Shown: piece by piece, positions 36,049 to 45,388 of the stretch | Position numbering within the stretch: the first letter of the stretch is position 1 | How the letters are laid out: every line of letters starts with the position of its first letter | NCBI RefSeq assembly: GCF_013365535.1 | Contig: NZ_CP053590.1 | Span: 3,648,501-3,712,500 of the forward strand | Source of the DNA: Aquimarina sp. TRL1 | GTDB taxonomy: Bacteria; Bacteroidota; Bacteroidia; Flavobacteriales; Flavobacteriaceae | Reading direction: 5' to 3' | DNA: 64,000 nucleotides | Notes under the pieces: model-generated | The model's input: only the letters and a program-made list of their open reading frames with translations | Databases searched by the model: none | Told to the model about the DNA's origin: nothing | Program-made: the position numbers and the translations under genes

Positions 36049-36512
36049 TTCTCCATTTCATATCGATCTAAAGATTCGGAATAGAATTTGGGTTTTATGT
36101 TGATTACTTTGAATCCGTATTTTTCGAAAAAAGGCGCAATATCTTGTGTTGTCGCCAAACATATCTTCTTGTCTGGGAAGTTCTGGGAAATAGATTTGAT
36201 TCTATATTCAAGTAACTTTTTACCATATCCCAATTTTTGAAATTGACGCTTGACCATTCCCCAGGAAAGGTATATTTCGTTCGAATTCTCTACAAGTAAG
36301 TATCCTGCACAACCTAGAATATCGTTGTTATTTTCTAGTATGAAATAGTATTCTTTTTCAGAAACAGTGTAAGCTAATAATCCGTTTTCTTGTGCTATTA
36401 ACCACTCTTTAAAAAGAGCAATCTCCTCGATTGCAAAAAAATCAGGGGTATTACTCTTAATTATTTCCATACAAGCTGCATGGTCCTTTTTCTGATATTT
36501 TCTAATGTTCAC
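36042..36512 (-). CDS. GNAT-family N-acetyltransferase
   Basis: The acetyl-CoA binding loop is QKLGYGKKLLE, with the usual beta-bulge strand before it (EIYLSWGMV) and the C-terminal PFFEKYGFKVI. The GTG at 36512 (VNIRKYQKKDH) fits the family start; a TTG at 36557 would add 15 residues. Acceptor unknown. Confidence 0.8.
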   Translation of the reverse strand: MNIRKYQKKDHAACMEIIKSNTPDFFAIEEIALFKEWLIAQENGLLAYTVSEKEYYFILENNNDILGCAGYLLVENSNEIYLSWGMVKRQFQKLGYGKKLLEYRIKSISQNFPDKKICLATTQDIAPFFEKYGFKVINIKPKFYSESLDRYEMEKS

Positions 36513-36583
36513 TCTAATTGTAAATAACGACTTTTGTATGTTGTGTTTACCTGTCAAAGACTACAGATGCAATATACAAATTG

Positions 36584-37279
36584 TCAGCTGTTTTTGTTTT
36601 TTCTGAATATCAACAGAATGTCAGCAATTGGATACGCCAAAGCGATAGCTATTGCGAATATTCCTCGAATTAATTGTCCGTCTTTTATTAATCCGACTAT
36701 CGAAAAATAAATAATTACTAAGCAAAAAGGATAGAGGAGAAGTCGTGTAATAATTTTAGCAAAAGTCCACTCTTTATCTTTCTTTCTATTAACGTTCTGT
36801 TTTAGTTTAGTATCGATTTGTGGATAATTAGATCTTTCAATATTTTCTATAGTTTCTTTTAGTTCTTCTGTCAATAGAGATGTCTCATATTTTCTGACTT
36901 TAACTGAAAATAGATATAATAATGTTCCTATTACAGGGATAACTATTACACCAATGATAATCCCCTTAAAATTGGCTATTAATATTAAGCCTAAAATCAA
37001 TAATACTATAAATCCGATTGTAATTTTATTCAGAAATTTGTGATAAGGATTTTTCTCCGTTTTTATTCCACTTAGTTTTGCTTGTTGGTCGAATGTCAAA
37101 CGATAAACTGGATAAGCTGATCTCAAAAAAATAGAAGATCTCCAAATTAAGATTTCATTTTGCTTTATTTCTCCACTATACTTAGTGGTATTATAAGAAA
37201 AGGCATCTTTCCAATGATTTTTCAGATTACTTTTTTTATTCTGAATTATCAACTTCTCGACATCTTTTTTTTCTACCAT
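36584..37279 (-). CDS. Membrane protein of unknown function
   Basis: A soluble N-terminal region of about 80 residues, two central hydrophobic segments (about 87-125), a basic linker and two C-terminal segments. Not recognised. Single unit between spacers. Confidence 0.6.
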   Translation of the reverse strand: MVEKKDVEKLIIQNKKSNLKNHWKDAFSYNTTKYSGEIKQNEILIWRSSIFLRSAYPVYRLTFDQQAKLSGIKTEKNPYHKFLNKITIGFIVLLILGLILIANFKGIIIGVIVIPVIGTLLYLFSVKVRKYETSLLTEELKETIENIERSNYPQIDTKLKQNVNRKKDKEWTFAKIITRLLLYPFCLVIIYFSIVGLIKDGQLIRGIFAIAIALAYPIADILLIFRKNKNS

Positions 37280-37293
37280 AAGTTTTTTGAATT

Positions 37294-37333
37294 ACCACTC
37301 AGCTGCTATGATCATATATATCATGTTGTAGAT
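37294..37333 (-). repeat. Right end of a family B spacer
   Basis: CAGCTGCTATGATCATATAT followed by ATCATGTTGTAG matches the right arm of the site at 43483. The left half is missing. Confidence 0.4.
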
Positions 37334-37348
37334 AGTTTTTAATTTCTT

Positions 37349-37807
37349 TTAATTTGGTGGAGGTGGAGCATCATTGCTTTTTATTCGTTTTTTCTGTTCC
37401 GCTTTCAACACTTTAGAGTTTTTTGTTTTAAGCTTTCTAACCTTAGAATTTGGTTGTCCCTCGGACATGAATAAGTCAACTTGATATAGCTCTCCGCTTT
37501 CATTATAGTATCTACATCTATAAATGTTATACCCTTGATTAAAAACAATAATTATAGACAGCTTGGATTTAGCTTTTACTTTTGAAATTTCGGATGAAAC
37601 AGAACTAAGATTACTCTTTAACTCGTTTATTGAGTTGTCAAAATAGTTCATTGCTAATTCAGTTGCTCCTTTTTCCAAAGCAGTCATGATCGACCGAGCA
37701 GTTTTACGCTGTGCATTTTTGACTTCATCATTAAAATAATCCTTGGCAGTCTGTCCGAAATTTAGTTGAGCAATAAGTAAAAAAAGTACAATTGAAAATG
37801 TTTTCAT
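37349..37807 (-). CDS. Secreted protein of unknown function
   Basis: Signal peptide (QLNFGQ), a helical middle (KNAQRKTARSIMTALEKG), a short beta part and a basic, proline-ending tail (DAPPPPN). No family recognised. Confidence 0.6.
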   Translation of the reverse strand: MKTFSIVLFLLIAQLNFGQTAKDYFNDEVKNAQRKTARSIMTALEKGATELAMNYFDNSINELKSNLSSVSSEISKVKAKSKLSIIIVFNQGYNIYRCRYYNESGELYQVDLFMSEGQPNSKVRKLKTKNSKVLKAEQKKRIKSNDAPPPPN

Positions 37808-37919
37808 AATTGTATATAATTTTTCTCTTTTTTAAAAACAAATTAAAAATTTACCGGTGTTAGAAAATAAGCATTTACCTTTGGAATTAGTATTTATTAG
37901 CTATGTTTTATACACTGTA

Positions 37920-38396
37920 TTAAGTGTCGTTTTTTCGGTCGAGCTGTTTCACCTTGTTTTCTATTAAACGTCTGAACTTTTTCAACTCAATAGGTAGTTC
38001 TTCTGTGTCAATTTCATACTCATCAATTGTGATTTCCTTTTTTAGTTTTCCATCAGATACTTCTAATATTAATTTATCTTCATTTTTGTTTCCAATGGTG
38101 TAAAATCCTTTTAACGATTCATCTAGGATGTTATTAGGTACCTGGTTTATCAAATTTTTGGCAATTTGAAATTGCTCCTCAGACATTATTTCTCCCTTAA
38201 AGGTATAACCAGCCTGAGTATGCCTTTTATTGTGCCATATTTCTCTTCTGTCAACAAATAATGCGGAATGAGTCAATTTGTAAATATTATAAGCTCCATA
38301 ATTGTCACTATGGAATCTTCCAAAAATAAGATAATCAAGGTTTTCGAGATTCAGTTTCTTGTCATTCTTAAAAAGACTATGTAGCACTTTGTTCAT
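37920..38396 (-). CDS. Hypothetical cytoplasmic protein
   Basis: 158 residues, no signal peptide or membrane segment; starts MNKVLHSLFKND. Mixed alpha/beta composition. Not recognised. A weak spacer (37830-37919) precedes it. Confidence 0.55.
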   Translation of the reverse strand: MNKVLHSLFKNDKKLNLENLDYLIFGRFHSDNYGAYNIYKLTHSALFVDRREIWHNKRHTQAGYTFKGEIMSEEQFQIAKNLINQVPNNILDESLKGFYTIGNKNEDKLILEVSDGKLKKEITIDEYEIDTEELPIELKKFRRLIENKVKQLDRKNDT

Positions 38397-38424
38397 TTTC
38401 TGTTTATTCAGTTGAGCTTTTAAT

Positions 38425-38505
38425 TCTATCTAAGGAATTTGTATGAGATTAGTTGTGTATTTTCAGTATTAAAGCTAGCAATTAATTTTATACGGTGTTG
38501 GGAAT
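38425..38505 (-). repeat. attC-like site, family F/H right end
   Basis: GCTAGCAATTAATTTTATAC then GGTGTTGGGAATAA, matching the right end at 10420-10442. Confidence 0.45.
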
Positions 38506-38530
38506 AACTTTTTATTTCAGCAAATTACTT

Positions 38531-39013
38531 CTACAGACTATTCAATTCCGCTAATTTGTCAAGCAATAGATTTCTATAGTTTTCTATATAATCTGGATAT
38601 ACCGCATTTTTAAAACGCCAGGATTTATGAAAACCAGTATCATCTTGATATTCTATATAAAACCCACCATTTTCATTGGTACAGTCAGAGCAATCTAAAT
38701 ATCCATTCGGTTCATTAAATATTTCAGTAGGCAATTCAGTTTTTAATGGTTCAAAATCCTGATAATTTGCATTGTTCATAAGTTGAAAATTACCTTTAAA
38801 AAATGTGTTTTCAGGATAAACAAAATCGATGTCTTTATAAAGAGCTTCAGTATCTATTTTATAAATTGTAGAACAATCTCCAGAACAGTTAACATCAGCA
38901 AACCAACCAAAAATAAGAGTTCCATTCCTTTCATTATTTCCATTTCCATTGTCATCTGAGCTACATCCGGTTAATAGAAATAATAAGCTTAATATCAAAT
39001 TCAATTTTGTCAT
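38531..39013 (-). CDS. Small Cys-containing lipoprotein
   Basis: Lipobox (LLTGCSSDD) followed by an Asn-rich linker and a 130-residue domain with paired cysteines (NCSGDCS; LDCSDC) that probably form disulfides. No family recognised. Confidence 0.6.
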   Translation of the reverse strand: MTKLNLILSLLFLLTGCSSDDNGNGNNERNGTLIFGWFADVNCSGDCSTIYKIDTEALYKDIDFVYPENTFFKGNFQLMNNANYQDFEPLKTELPTEIFNEPNGYLDCSDCTNENGGFYIEYQDDTGFHKSWRFKNAVYPDYIENYRNLLLDKLAELNSL

Positions 39014-39044
39014 TGCGTAAAATTAGGTTAAAATTATTACCGAC

Positions 39045-39092
39045 GTTTTGAGTAAAATGTGTTTTAAGACATTTTTGTATAGTGTTAGCGGA
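39045..39092 (-). repeat. attC-like site, family G
   Basis: CCGACGTTTTGAG, an AAAATGTGTTTTAAGACATTTT hairpin region, and right end TAGTGTTAGCGG (GTTAGCG at 39084-39090). Confidence 0.4.
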
Positions 39093-39104
39093 ATTCCCTG
39101 TTAT

Positions 39105-39869
39105 CTACCTTTCTCTCCATCCCCATCCCCATTTTAATTTGGGTAGTTTTGCAAAATCACCATACATTTTCTTCACTTCTCTACGTCCTCGTAATGCTAA
39201 GTACTCTAGGTTATTTAACTCTAGTATAGGGGAATAATCTTTAGTTACTAAAATTGCGGCAAGCATTCTGTAGCACTTTAATTGAGGCATTTTTCTTAAA
39301 AAATCAATACTCTCAATTCGGATATTTTTTGGTGAAGTTCTATCTCCATCGATAAAAAGGCTCTCTAACGAGATGAGTTTTGAAAAAGCTTCGTAATTAG
39401 ATATTTTTTGAAAATTTTCAACTTGAAGCCCTTTTAGTTTTTTTAATTCAGTCAAAGGTTCAATACTTTGAACAGCCGATCCAGCACCTATATCTAGAAA
39501 TTCGATTTCGGTTAATTTTGAGATACTTTTCAATGAATCGTACACTCCCCATTTAATCTCTAATCTTTTTAAACCTCTCTGATGACAAACAGCTTCAAAC
39601 AATTCTTGAGGCATTCTGGTGCCAAAATATAATTCGTCAAAAGCATTTGGGTTCTCTTGCAGGAAACTGCACCATTCAGCTAAAATTCTTTTTTTATCCT
39701 TAGCTTTTTTACCATTTTTTTCAATCCAATAATCGAGTTGAGTACAGTTGATTGATAATTTTCTTTCTCCATTAAATTCGTTTAACTCAACAACACTTTT
39801 AATCTTATTGGCTTCATCAGGGAAATAATAATTAAATCCATATTCAATTTGTCTCTCAGTTAAACTCAT
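39105..39869 (-). CDS. Leucine-rich-repeat protein
   Basis: The C-terminal 150 residues hold five or six degenerate leucine-rich repeats (LTEIEFLDIGAG, LKKLKGLQVENF, LISLESLFIDGD, LNNLEYLALRG) of about 22-27 residues. No signal peptide, so probably intracellular protein-protein interaction. Confidence 0.7.
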   Translation of the reverse strand: MSLTERQIEYGFNYYFPDEANKIKSVVELNEFNGERKLSINCTQLDYWIEKNGKKAKDKKRILAEWCSFLQENPNAFDELYFGTRMPQELFEAVCHQRGLKRLEIKWGVYDSLKSISKLTEIEFLDIGAGSAVQSIEPLTELKKLKGLQVENFQKISNYEAFSKLISLESLFIDGDRTSPKNIRIESIDFLRKMPQLKCYRMLAAILVTKDYSPILELNNLEYLALRGRREVKKMYGDFAKLPKLKWGWGWRER

Positions 39870-39894
39870 TTTTAGTATTTGTTGTGTTATTACT

Positions 39895-40025
39895 GTTAAT
39901 GGTTTCGTATAACCGTCGGTTACGGATTTTAAGATACTAATTTTCGGTTACACACTGACGCGGGCAATTCCGAGTGGATTCGGACGTAGTCGAATCTGCC
40001 GTAATTGCTGTTATACTTTGCTGGG
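39895..40025 (-). repeat. attC-like site, family D
   Basis: GTATAACCGTCGGTTACGG, the imperfect hairpin GGCAATTCCGAGTGGATTCG, and the right end GTTATACTTTGCTGGGT. Same plan as 49545, where the hairpin is perfect. Confidence 0.6.
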
Positions 40026-40535
40026 TATAGTTTTTTCTCTTTGTTTAGTTGCTTCATACATTACAATTCCGGTTGTTGTAGATAGATTAAAACTCTCAAC
40101 TTTTCCTTTTATATCTATTGTCAAACAGTATTCACATAATTCGGCTGCTATTTTACTCAACCCTTTCGATTCTTCACCAAACCAAATAGCGAGTTTAGGT
40201 TCAACCAATTTAGATTCAGTCAGTTTAACTTGTCTTTTACAAATGTTATGTGGTGAAGTTCCAACTGAAATGAAACCATTTTCATTTAGGAAATCAAAAC
40301 AAGTTTTAGTTTCTGTAAATACCTTTATATCAGTCCACTTTACAGCACCGTTTGAATACTTTAACAATGATTTTCTTTGTCTTAACTCTTCAAGATTATC
40401 TTCAAGTCTTTTTTGTCCATCAATCACAAACAATTTGTCAACTCCAAGTCCATTTATATTCCTTATTACATTTCCGATATTCATCATGAAATTTGGATTT
40501 TCTAAAACTGCAATAAGTTCAAATTTTTCAGTCAA
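40011..40535 (-). CDS. SpoU/TrmH-family RNA 2'-O-methyltransferase
   Basis: The three SpoU motifs are clear: NIGNVIRN, IWFGEESKGLS and ESFNLSTTTGIVMYE. 174 residues, the short form without an N-terminal RNA-binding extension. It should methylate tRNA or rRNA ribose using SAM. Start is TTG (MTEKFELIAVLEN), because an in-frame stop lies two codons upstream. Confidence 0.88.
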   Translation of the reverse strand: MTEKFELIAVLENPNFMMNIGNVIRNINGLGVDKLFVIDGQKRLEDNLEELRQRKSLLKYSNGAVKWTDIKVFTETKTCFDFLNENGFISVGTSPHNICKRQVKLTESKLVEPKLAIWFGEESKGLSKIAAELCEYCLTIDIKGKVESFNLSTTTGIVMYEATKQREKTIPSKV

Positions 40536-40559
40536 TTTCGTTTAGTTTTCCTCAAATTA

Positions 40560-40606
40560 TGTACAACGTTAAATATAACAAACGTTTCTGACCCAAAGGG
40601 CAGCTA
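40560..40606 (-). repeat. Short attC-like site, family K
   Basis: AAATATAACAAACGT as at 11430, then GACCCAAAGGGCAGC and TATTGTTATT. Confidence 0.4.
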
Positions 40607-41365
40607 TGTATTGTTATTCATATTATGAATGTCGTTTTTAATTCTAATTATAGCTAAATCATCCGTCACCAAATGATTCCATTTATCTTTTAGAGTTCTA
40701 ATTTTTCTATCAAGAAAATTATCAAATTCAGCACCTTCACTATCTATTAATAAATATTCGATAATTTCATTTTCTGATTTTTGTTTAGATTTATTCTCAA
40801 GATTTTTAAATGTAAAGATTCCATCTGTACAGATTGATAAATCCTTAAAGTTAGAAATAGTTAGTTTTTGTTCTTGATTAACAAACCAATTCTCAAAATC
40901 ATCTGCTAAATGATACCCGAGATAGTCAGGTTTATCATTTTGCTCATATTCGAATAATTCTCCATCTTTGCAAATCAATCCGTCCCCGATAGTCAGAAAT
41001 TCAGCTTTTGATTCTTTAGTTTCGATAATTCCAATTATTAAAGTTGAGAGCAATTCATTCGTTTCAAGTCCGAGTTGATTTTTGAGTAGTTTAGTCTCAT
41101 CAATCAATATTTTAACAACGTCCTTTAGTTTATCTTTTAATTCTATTGAGTTATTAGCTACAAATTCTTCGTAAAATTTCTTTTTAGCAATATTTCGCAA
41201 AATTTTCCCGAAAAGAATAGAAGCAAAAACTGATTCTGTTCCCATTGTACAGCCATCCAATACAGCAATCAACTTTTCGTTAGTCCCAATTTGCTCCTCA
41301 ACTAAGAAATCCTCACAATGATTTGTGTGAAATTCTCCAATATTTAGTGTTTTATATATTCTCAT
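40604..41365 (-). CDS. PP2C-family protein phosphatase
   Basis: PP2C metal-binding motifs appear in order: NHCEDF, VLDGCT, STLIIGII, TIGDG, CTDGI and TDDLAII, with the Asp ligands in place. 253 residues, no sensor domain. Likely a serine/threonine phosphatase acting in the cytoplasm; no kinase gene is nearby. Confidence 0.8.
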   Translation of the reverse strand: MRIYKTLNIGEFHTNHCEDFLVEEQIGTNEKLIAVLDGCTMGTESVFASILFGKILRNIAKKKFYEEFVANNSIELKDKLKDVVKILIDETKLLKNQLGLETNELLSTLIIGIIETKESKAEFLTIGDGLICKDGELFEYEQNDKPDYLGYHLADDFENWFVNQEQKLTISNFKDLSICTDGIFTFKNLENKSKQKSENEIIEYLLIDSEGAEFDNFLDRKIRTLKDKWNHLVTDDLAIIRIKNDIHNMNNNT

Positions 41366-41387
41366 TCAGTTTAATGCATCACAACGG

Positions 41388-41509
41388 TCTCGGCTATGAG
41401 TAGTTGCGAGAGTTAGTATTTAACTTAGCAAGTACACACCCAACTGAAAATCCGCAAGGATTTTCAGAAGTAGGCGAGAACAAGTAATTACTTATAACCA
41501 TTGTTACAA
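41388..41509 (-). repeat. attC-like site, family E
   Basis: GGCTATGAGTAGTTGCGAGA ... ACTTATAACCATTGTTAC arms; internal perfect stem CTGAAAATCC-GCAA-GGATTTTCAG (41444-41467). The copy at 47853 has lost half of this stem. Confidence 0.65.
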
Positions 41510-41513
41510 ACAG

Positions 41514-42791
41514 TTATTCTGTAAAGTATTTTAAGACTTTATTCTGCGAAATAGCCCAAACTACATTATCGTTATAAGAAATATTCTTAAAGTTTGAAGT
41601 GTTGGTATATTCTAATGTCCAAGTTGTGCCACCATCTGTGGTACTGAATATTTCTTTATCTTTAATACACCATCCTCTAGTTTCGTTTTTGAAAGAAAAT
41701 GCCCCATATTCAAAATCATCTGAAATAATTTGCCATGTATTACCCCCATCTATAGTTTTACATAGTTTATTTCCAGTGGTTGGGCTGAAAATTTGTATAA
41801 AACCTATTGATTGAGATATAAATTGAATTTGAGTTACTTTAACATTATCTCCAGGAAGATTTATTTCAACTTCTGTCCATATACCATCATCCAAAAAAAG
41901 TAATAGTGGTTTATTTGAATCAGAAGACCTTCCGCCAGCCCATATGTGATTATTATCGATAGCAAAAAAATGTGACAATTCAATATTACCACTAGAGTTA
42001 TTATAAGTTTCATTAAAATTAATTCCATCTATTGTCTGATATACAACTTTATCAGAAGTTATTATTGTTCCGTTTTGCATATTATCGTTCACATAAGTAG
42101 CAATAATTCCAGAATTTATGTCATCAGGATTATCAAATATGAAATTTAAATTATCAGAACCTCCTACTGGAATTCTATTTAAATTAGAAAAATCACTCCA
42201 CCCTTCATCATTTGAAGTAGCATGAAAAGTACCATTAAAACCAACAGGAGCCCATCTTTCCCAGGATAGACCTCCGTCTATTGTTCTATAGACTTGACCG
42301 CCGCCGCCATTATCATTTAATGAGAAATATGCTTTATTTCTATTAATAGTTTGAGTTCTCCAAATTCTGTCATCTGAAATATTAAAATCGATACTATGCC
42401 ATTGATTTATGGAATTTGGAAGTATTCCAATATTACCATTATATTTATTATCAACATTATTGATAATTATTCTGTTTTCAATTTCTATTTTTAAAACAGG
42501 TATTGTATTAGAGATAATAGGTAGTTTAACATCTATTTCTAAATTGTTTACAGAATTAATTTCAGCTTCTGTATTATCAAATAATACTTTCACTTTGTCT
42601 ACTTTATTCGTGAAATTAGTTCCTCGAATAATAATGTTTTCTCCACTGTAACCATAATTTTCAGAATAGGAATTTATAGTTGCTTTTTCTGGAGTAACTG
42701 GTTCATCTGTAATACTTTCATCGTTAGATGAGCAAGACATAATTAAGATTAAAATAAATGATAAAATCCCAGTTTTAGTAATAACTTTCAT
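41514..42791 (-). CDS. IPT/TIG plus BNR-type propeller lipoprotein
   Basis: Lipobox (IMSCSSND), an IPT/TIG domain (YSGENIIIRGTNF) in residues 40-120, then a Ycf48/sortilin-like propeller with repeated DGG.(S/T)W motifs (TIDGGLSWE, TIDGGNTWQ, TTDGGTTWT). Probably a surface-exposed binding protein. Confidence 0.8.
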   Translation of the reverse strand: MKVITKTGILSFILILIMSCSSNDESITDEPVTPEKATINSYSENYGYSGENIIIRGTNFTNKVDKVKVLFDNTEAEINSVNNLEIDVKLPIISNTIPVLKIEIENRIIINNVDNKYNGNIGILPNSINQWHSIDFNISDDRIWRTQTINRNKAYFSLNDNGGGGQVYRTIDGGLSWERWAPVGFNGTFHATSNDEGWSDFSNLNRIPVGGSDNLNFIFDNPDDINSGIIATYVNDNMQNGTIITSDKVVYQTIDGINFNETYNNSSGNIELSHFFAIDNNHIWAGGRSSDSNKPLLLFLDDGIWTEVEINLPGDNVKVTQIQFISQSIGFIQIFSPTTGNKLCKTIDGGNTWQIISDDFEYGAFSFKNETRGWCIKDKEIFSTTDGGTTWTLEYTNTSNFKNISYNDNVVWAISQNKVLKYFTE

Positions 42792-42824
42792 TCAATATTT
42801 ATGTTTTAATTGTTTGTAAGGTTT

Positions 42825-42868
42825 AGTTCTAAAAAGCGTTTTAATGCAATTTTATATAGTGTTAGTGG
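42825..42868 (-). repeat. attC-like site, family G
   Basis: GCGTTTTAATGCAATTTTAT then ATAGTGTTAGTGGC, close to the core at 55095. Confidence 0.45.
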
Positions 42869-43472
42869 CTTTTTTAACTTTTCTATTCCTTTCATTTTCT
42901 ATTTCACCCGCATTTGGACCGAAGCCTTTTTCATTAAATCCATTCACAAATAGTTTCCCTGTTTCTCCTTTGTTTAGATATGAGATTTGAAAAAGTATTT
43001 TTAGATTTTTTTGTCTTGTCTCAGATGCGATATCAGCTTCAAAGTATAAGTCATTTGTTCTCACTCCGTGATAAACAACTTTTCTTAATTCATATTCCGT
43101 AGCTATTTTGAAGTGTTCGGTACTGTCCTCGAATATTTTATGTTTCAATATTGTTTTACCAAGTGAATCTATATTGATTACCTTATTAAAAATGGTGTCA
43201 ATTTTTTGGGTTAAGAGAATGTTAGTTTCATATTTATTTTTGGCAGAATCTATACGAGGGGTAATGCTCATAAAGTATTTCTCATTGTACATCGATAAAT
43301 CATGCTCATAGATTGTGAAATCTCCTTTAACTTCAGGGGTATCCTCAAGACTGGTATCAATATTTAGAGCGTTATTCTGCAGGTTGATGTCTTTCTTTTC
43401 ATCAGTATTAGTAGTCCGATGACACCCAAAACAAATAATTATTAACACATATAGAAGTATGCCCTTTTTCAT
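42852..43472 (-). CDS. Lipoprotein of unknown function
   Basis: Lipobox (ICFGCHRT) followed by a 190-residue soluble domain and a basic tail. Its stop lies inside the right end of the family G spacer, so the last few residues (NTI) derive from that spacer. Not recognised. Confidence 0.6.
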   Translation of the reverse strand: MKKGILLYVLIIICFGCHRTTNTDEKKDINLQNNALNIDTSLEDTPEVKGDFTIYEHDLSMYNEKYFMSITPRIDSAKNKYETNILLTQKIDTIFNKVINIDSLGKTILKHKIFEDSTEHFKIATEYELRKVVYHGVRTNDLYFEADIASETRQKNLKILFQISYLNKGETGKLFVNGFNEKGFGPNAGEIENERNRKVKKATNTI

Positions 43473-43482
43473 TTTAATTCTC

Positions 43483-43645
43483 CATAACGTTTACTATAAG
43501 TGGCGTAGCTGGGCAAAATGTTACCTTTGTGTTGAGTTTTTTCTACGGATTAATTACTAACGTTAACTTTCGGCAAGCATTGAACCTTCATAAATATACA
43601 ACAACCAATCGATTGATCACTTAGTTGCTATGATCACATATATGC
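43483..43645 (-). repeat. attC-like site, family B
   Basis: GTGGCGTAGCTGGGCAAAAT with GTTACC, CTACGGATTAATTACTAACG, AAGCATTGAACCTTCATAAA, and TTGCTATGATCACATATATG. Very close to 46170. Confidence 0.65.
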
Positions 43646-43654
43646 TGTCATCAC

Positions 43655-44884
43655 CTATTGCAATCGGCTGGCTATTTCCAATTTTTTATTAATAAGATTC
43701 TGTTCACTTTTTTTGATCGTACACTTTAAAGCTTCACGTAAATACTTTCTTTCCATTTGATTGTTACCATTGATTTTATGTAATTCTGCCAATAAACAGT
43801 AATAATGGTTGTTCCCATCTAACTCTAATTTATTTGCTTCCTTAATAGCTTCATGTACAGAGTTCGTCTTAGATAAAACATAAGCTCTGTTTAATGCAAC
43901 AATTGGCGAATACTCAATAGTTAACAATCTGTCGTAAAGTTGAAGAATGTTGTCCCATTTTTTGGGGTTATCCGTTGTATGCCAGAACGCTATTGCCGCT
44001 TCTAAATGATACTTGGAGATAACGCTTCCATGGGATGCTAAGTTCAAATATTTTTTACCTTTCTCAATTAAAGGTTTATTCCATTTAGCTCTGTCTTGTT
44101 CATTGAAAAGTAAATCTTCGTTTGAGCTGTTCATTCTTGCATGAATTCTTGAAGAATGAAAGGATATCAATGCGATTAATGCATAGGCAGCAGTTTGTTG
44201 TTCGACTTGTATTTTAGACAAAAGCAAAGCCAACCTTAGTGCTTCCCAACAAATTTCCTCACGTACATTATGTTCTCTTATACTGCTATAATACCCCTCA
44301 TTAAACAGAAGATAAATGATTCGTAGAACAGTATCGTATCCTTGATTGTAGTTTTCTAATTTGAGATTTGTATTTAGTATTCCATTTTCGCTGATTTTCT
44401 TTTTTGCTCTATACAGAATCTTATTAATTGCTTCATCATTTGATAAAAGTGCTTTTGCAATTTCATTAATATTAAATCCACATAAGATTCTTAATGCCAA
44501 ACATATTTTTGCTTTATCACGTATTCTTAGATTGCAAACTACGAAAATCATTTTAAGTTGGCTATCTTCAACTATGTCATTAGAAATTTCTTCAGGCTGG
44601 ATAGAATTTGTTTTTGATTCTAAATTGACAAGAATTTTCTCCTTATAGATTTTACTTCTTTTATAGTAATCTTTTAAGTTGTTAACAGCCACCTTTCTTA
44701 ACCAGGCAGTAGGCTTATCAGGAACTCCTTTATGAGCCCACGTTTTCATTGCTTTTAAAAATGTTTCTGATACAATGTCTTCCGCTAATTGCACTTCAGT
44801 TACCCCATAATATTGACAAAGTACAGCAATTAGTTTACTGTACTCTGTCTTAAAAATTTCTATTAGTTGAGTATCGTCTATCAT
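43655..44884 (-). CDS. ECF sigma factor with C-terminal TPR-like extension (ECF42 type)
   Basis: Sigma region 2 (LAEDIVSETFLKAMKTW) and region 4 (FNINEIAKALLSNDEAINKI) occupy the first 180 residues. The long C-terminal domain (DUF6596/TPR-like, ending in repeats such as VALNRAYVLSKTNSVHEAI) is characteristic of ECF42. These are typically paired with YCII/DGPF proteins, as here, 18 bp upstream. No classical anti-sigma gene. Confidence 0.9.
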   Translation of the reverse strand: MIDDTQLIEIFKTEYSKLIAVLCQYYGVTEVQLAEDIVSETFLKAMKTWAHKGVPDKPTAWLRKVAVNNLKDYYKRSKIYKEKILVNLESKTNSIQPEEISNDIVEDSQLKMIFVVCNLRIRDKAKICLALRILCGFNINEIAKALLSNDEAINKILYRAKKKISENGILNTNLKLENYNQGYDTVLRIIYLLFNEGYYSSIREHNVREEICWEALRLALLLSKIQVEQQTAAYALIALISFHSSRIHARMNSSNEDLLFNEQDRAKWNKPLIEKGKKYLNLASHGSVISKYHLEAAIAFWHTTDNPKKWDNILQLYDRLLTIEYSPIVALNRAYVLSKTNSVHEAIKEANKLELDGNNHYYCLLAELHKINGNNQMERKYLREALKCTIKKSEQNLINKKLEIASRLQ

Positions 44885-44902
44885 TATACCCTTCTTGTAA
44901 GA

Positions 44903-45253
44903 TTACATGCCTTCAAAATTCATAATATCTCTTACTTCTACTTTTCCGCCATTTTCTAAGGCAGGACAACCTTCTGCAAGTTTAATTGCATCTTGTATCG
45001 TTTCAGAACATACGATAATAAAGCCTCCAACAATTTCTTTGACTTCTGCATAAGGTCCATCTGTAATTGCCCCATCGGAGTGCATTATCTTTCCTTCGAA
45101 ACCTAATGCCTCTCCAGGGTTTTTGAGTTTGCCTTGTGCATCAATGGATTTCATCCAATCTTGCCATGCTTTTACTTCAGCTTGAATTTGTTCAGGAGTT
45201 GGAGTAAGGTCAGGGGTAGGTTCGCTATGAAATAGCATCATAAAATCTTTCAT
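44903..45253 (-). CDS. YCII/DGPF family protein
   Basis: About 116 residues with the DGPYAEVKE motif (the DGPF signature) and a C-terminal VEVRDIM strand. The ATG at 45253 (MKDFMMLFH) fits the family; an upstream start adds eight residues. It forms an operon with the ECF42 sigma gene and is a usual partner and probable regulon member of that sigma group. Confidence 0.9.
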   Translation of the reverse strand: MKDFMMLFHSEPTPDLTPTPEQIQAEVKAWQDWMKSIDAQGKLKNPGEALGFEGKIMHSDGAITDGPYAEVKEIVGGFIIVCSETIQDAIKLAEGCPALENGGKVEVRDIMNFEGM

Positions 45254-45340
45254 TTTAATCTTTTTTATTGTTAACATAAATAATTATCATATACCTGACG
45301 ATTGAAATCTATTCAATTGGACATTTTTTTTAATTTTTTT

Positions 45341-45388
45341 TGATTGCTGATAGGCGGCTATGATTTCATATACACTGTTGCACTTTCG
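45341..45388 (-). repeat. Right end of a family B spacer
   Basis: GCGGCTATGATTTCATATAC then ACTGTTGCAC, matching the right arms at 37294 and 43620. Confidence 0.4.

Noticed and set aside
40018..40545. Plus-strand 175-codon open frame
   Set aside because: Exactly antisense to the SpoU methyltransferase gene, whose three motifs are clear; composition reads as a mirror of that gene.
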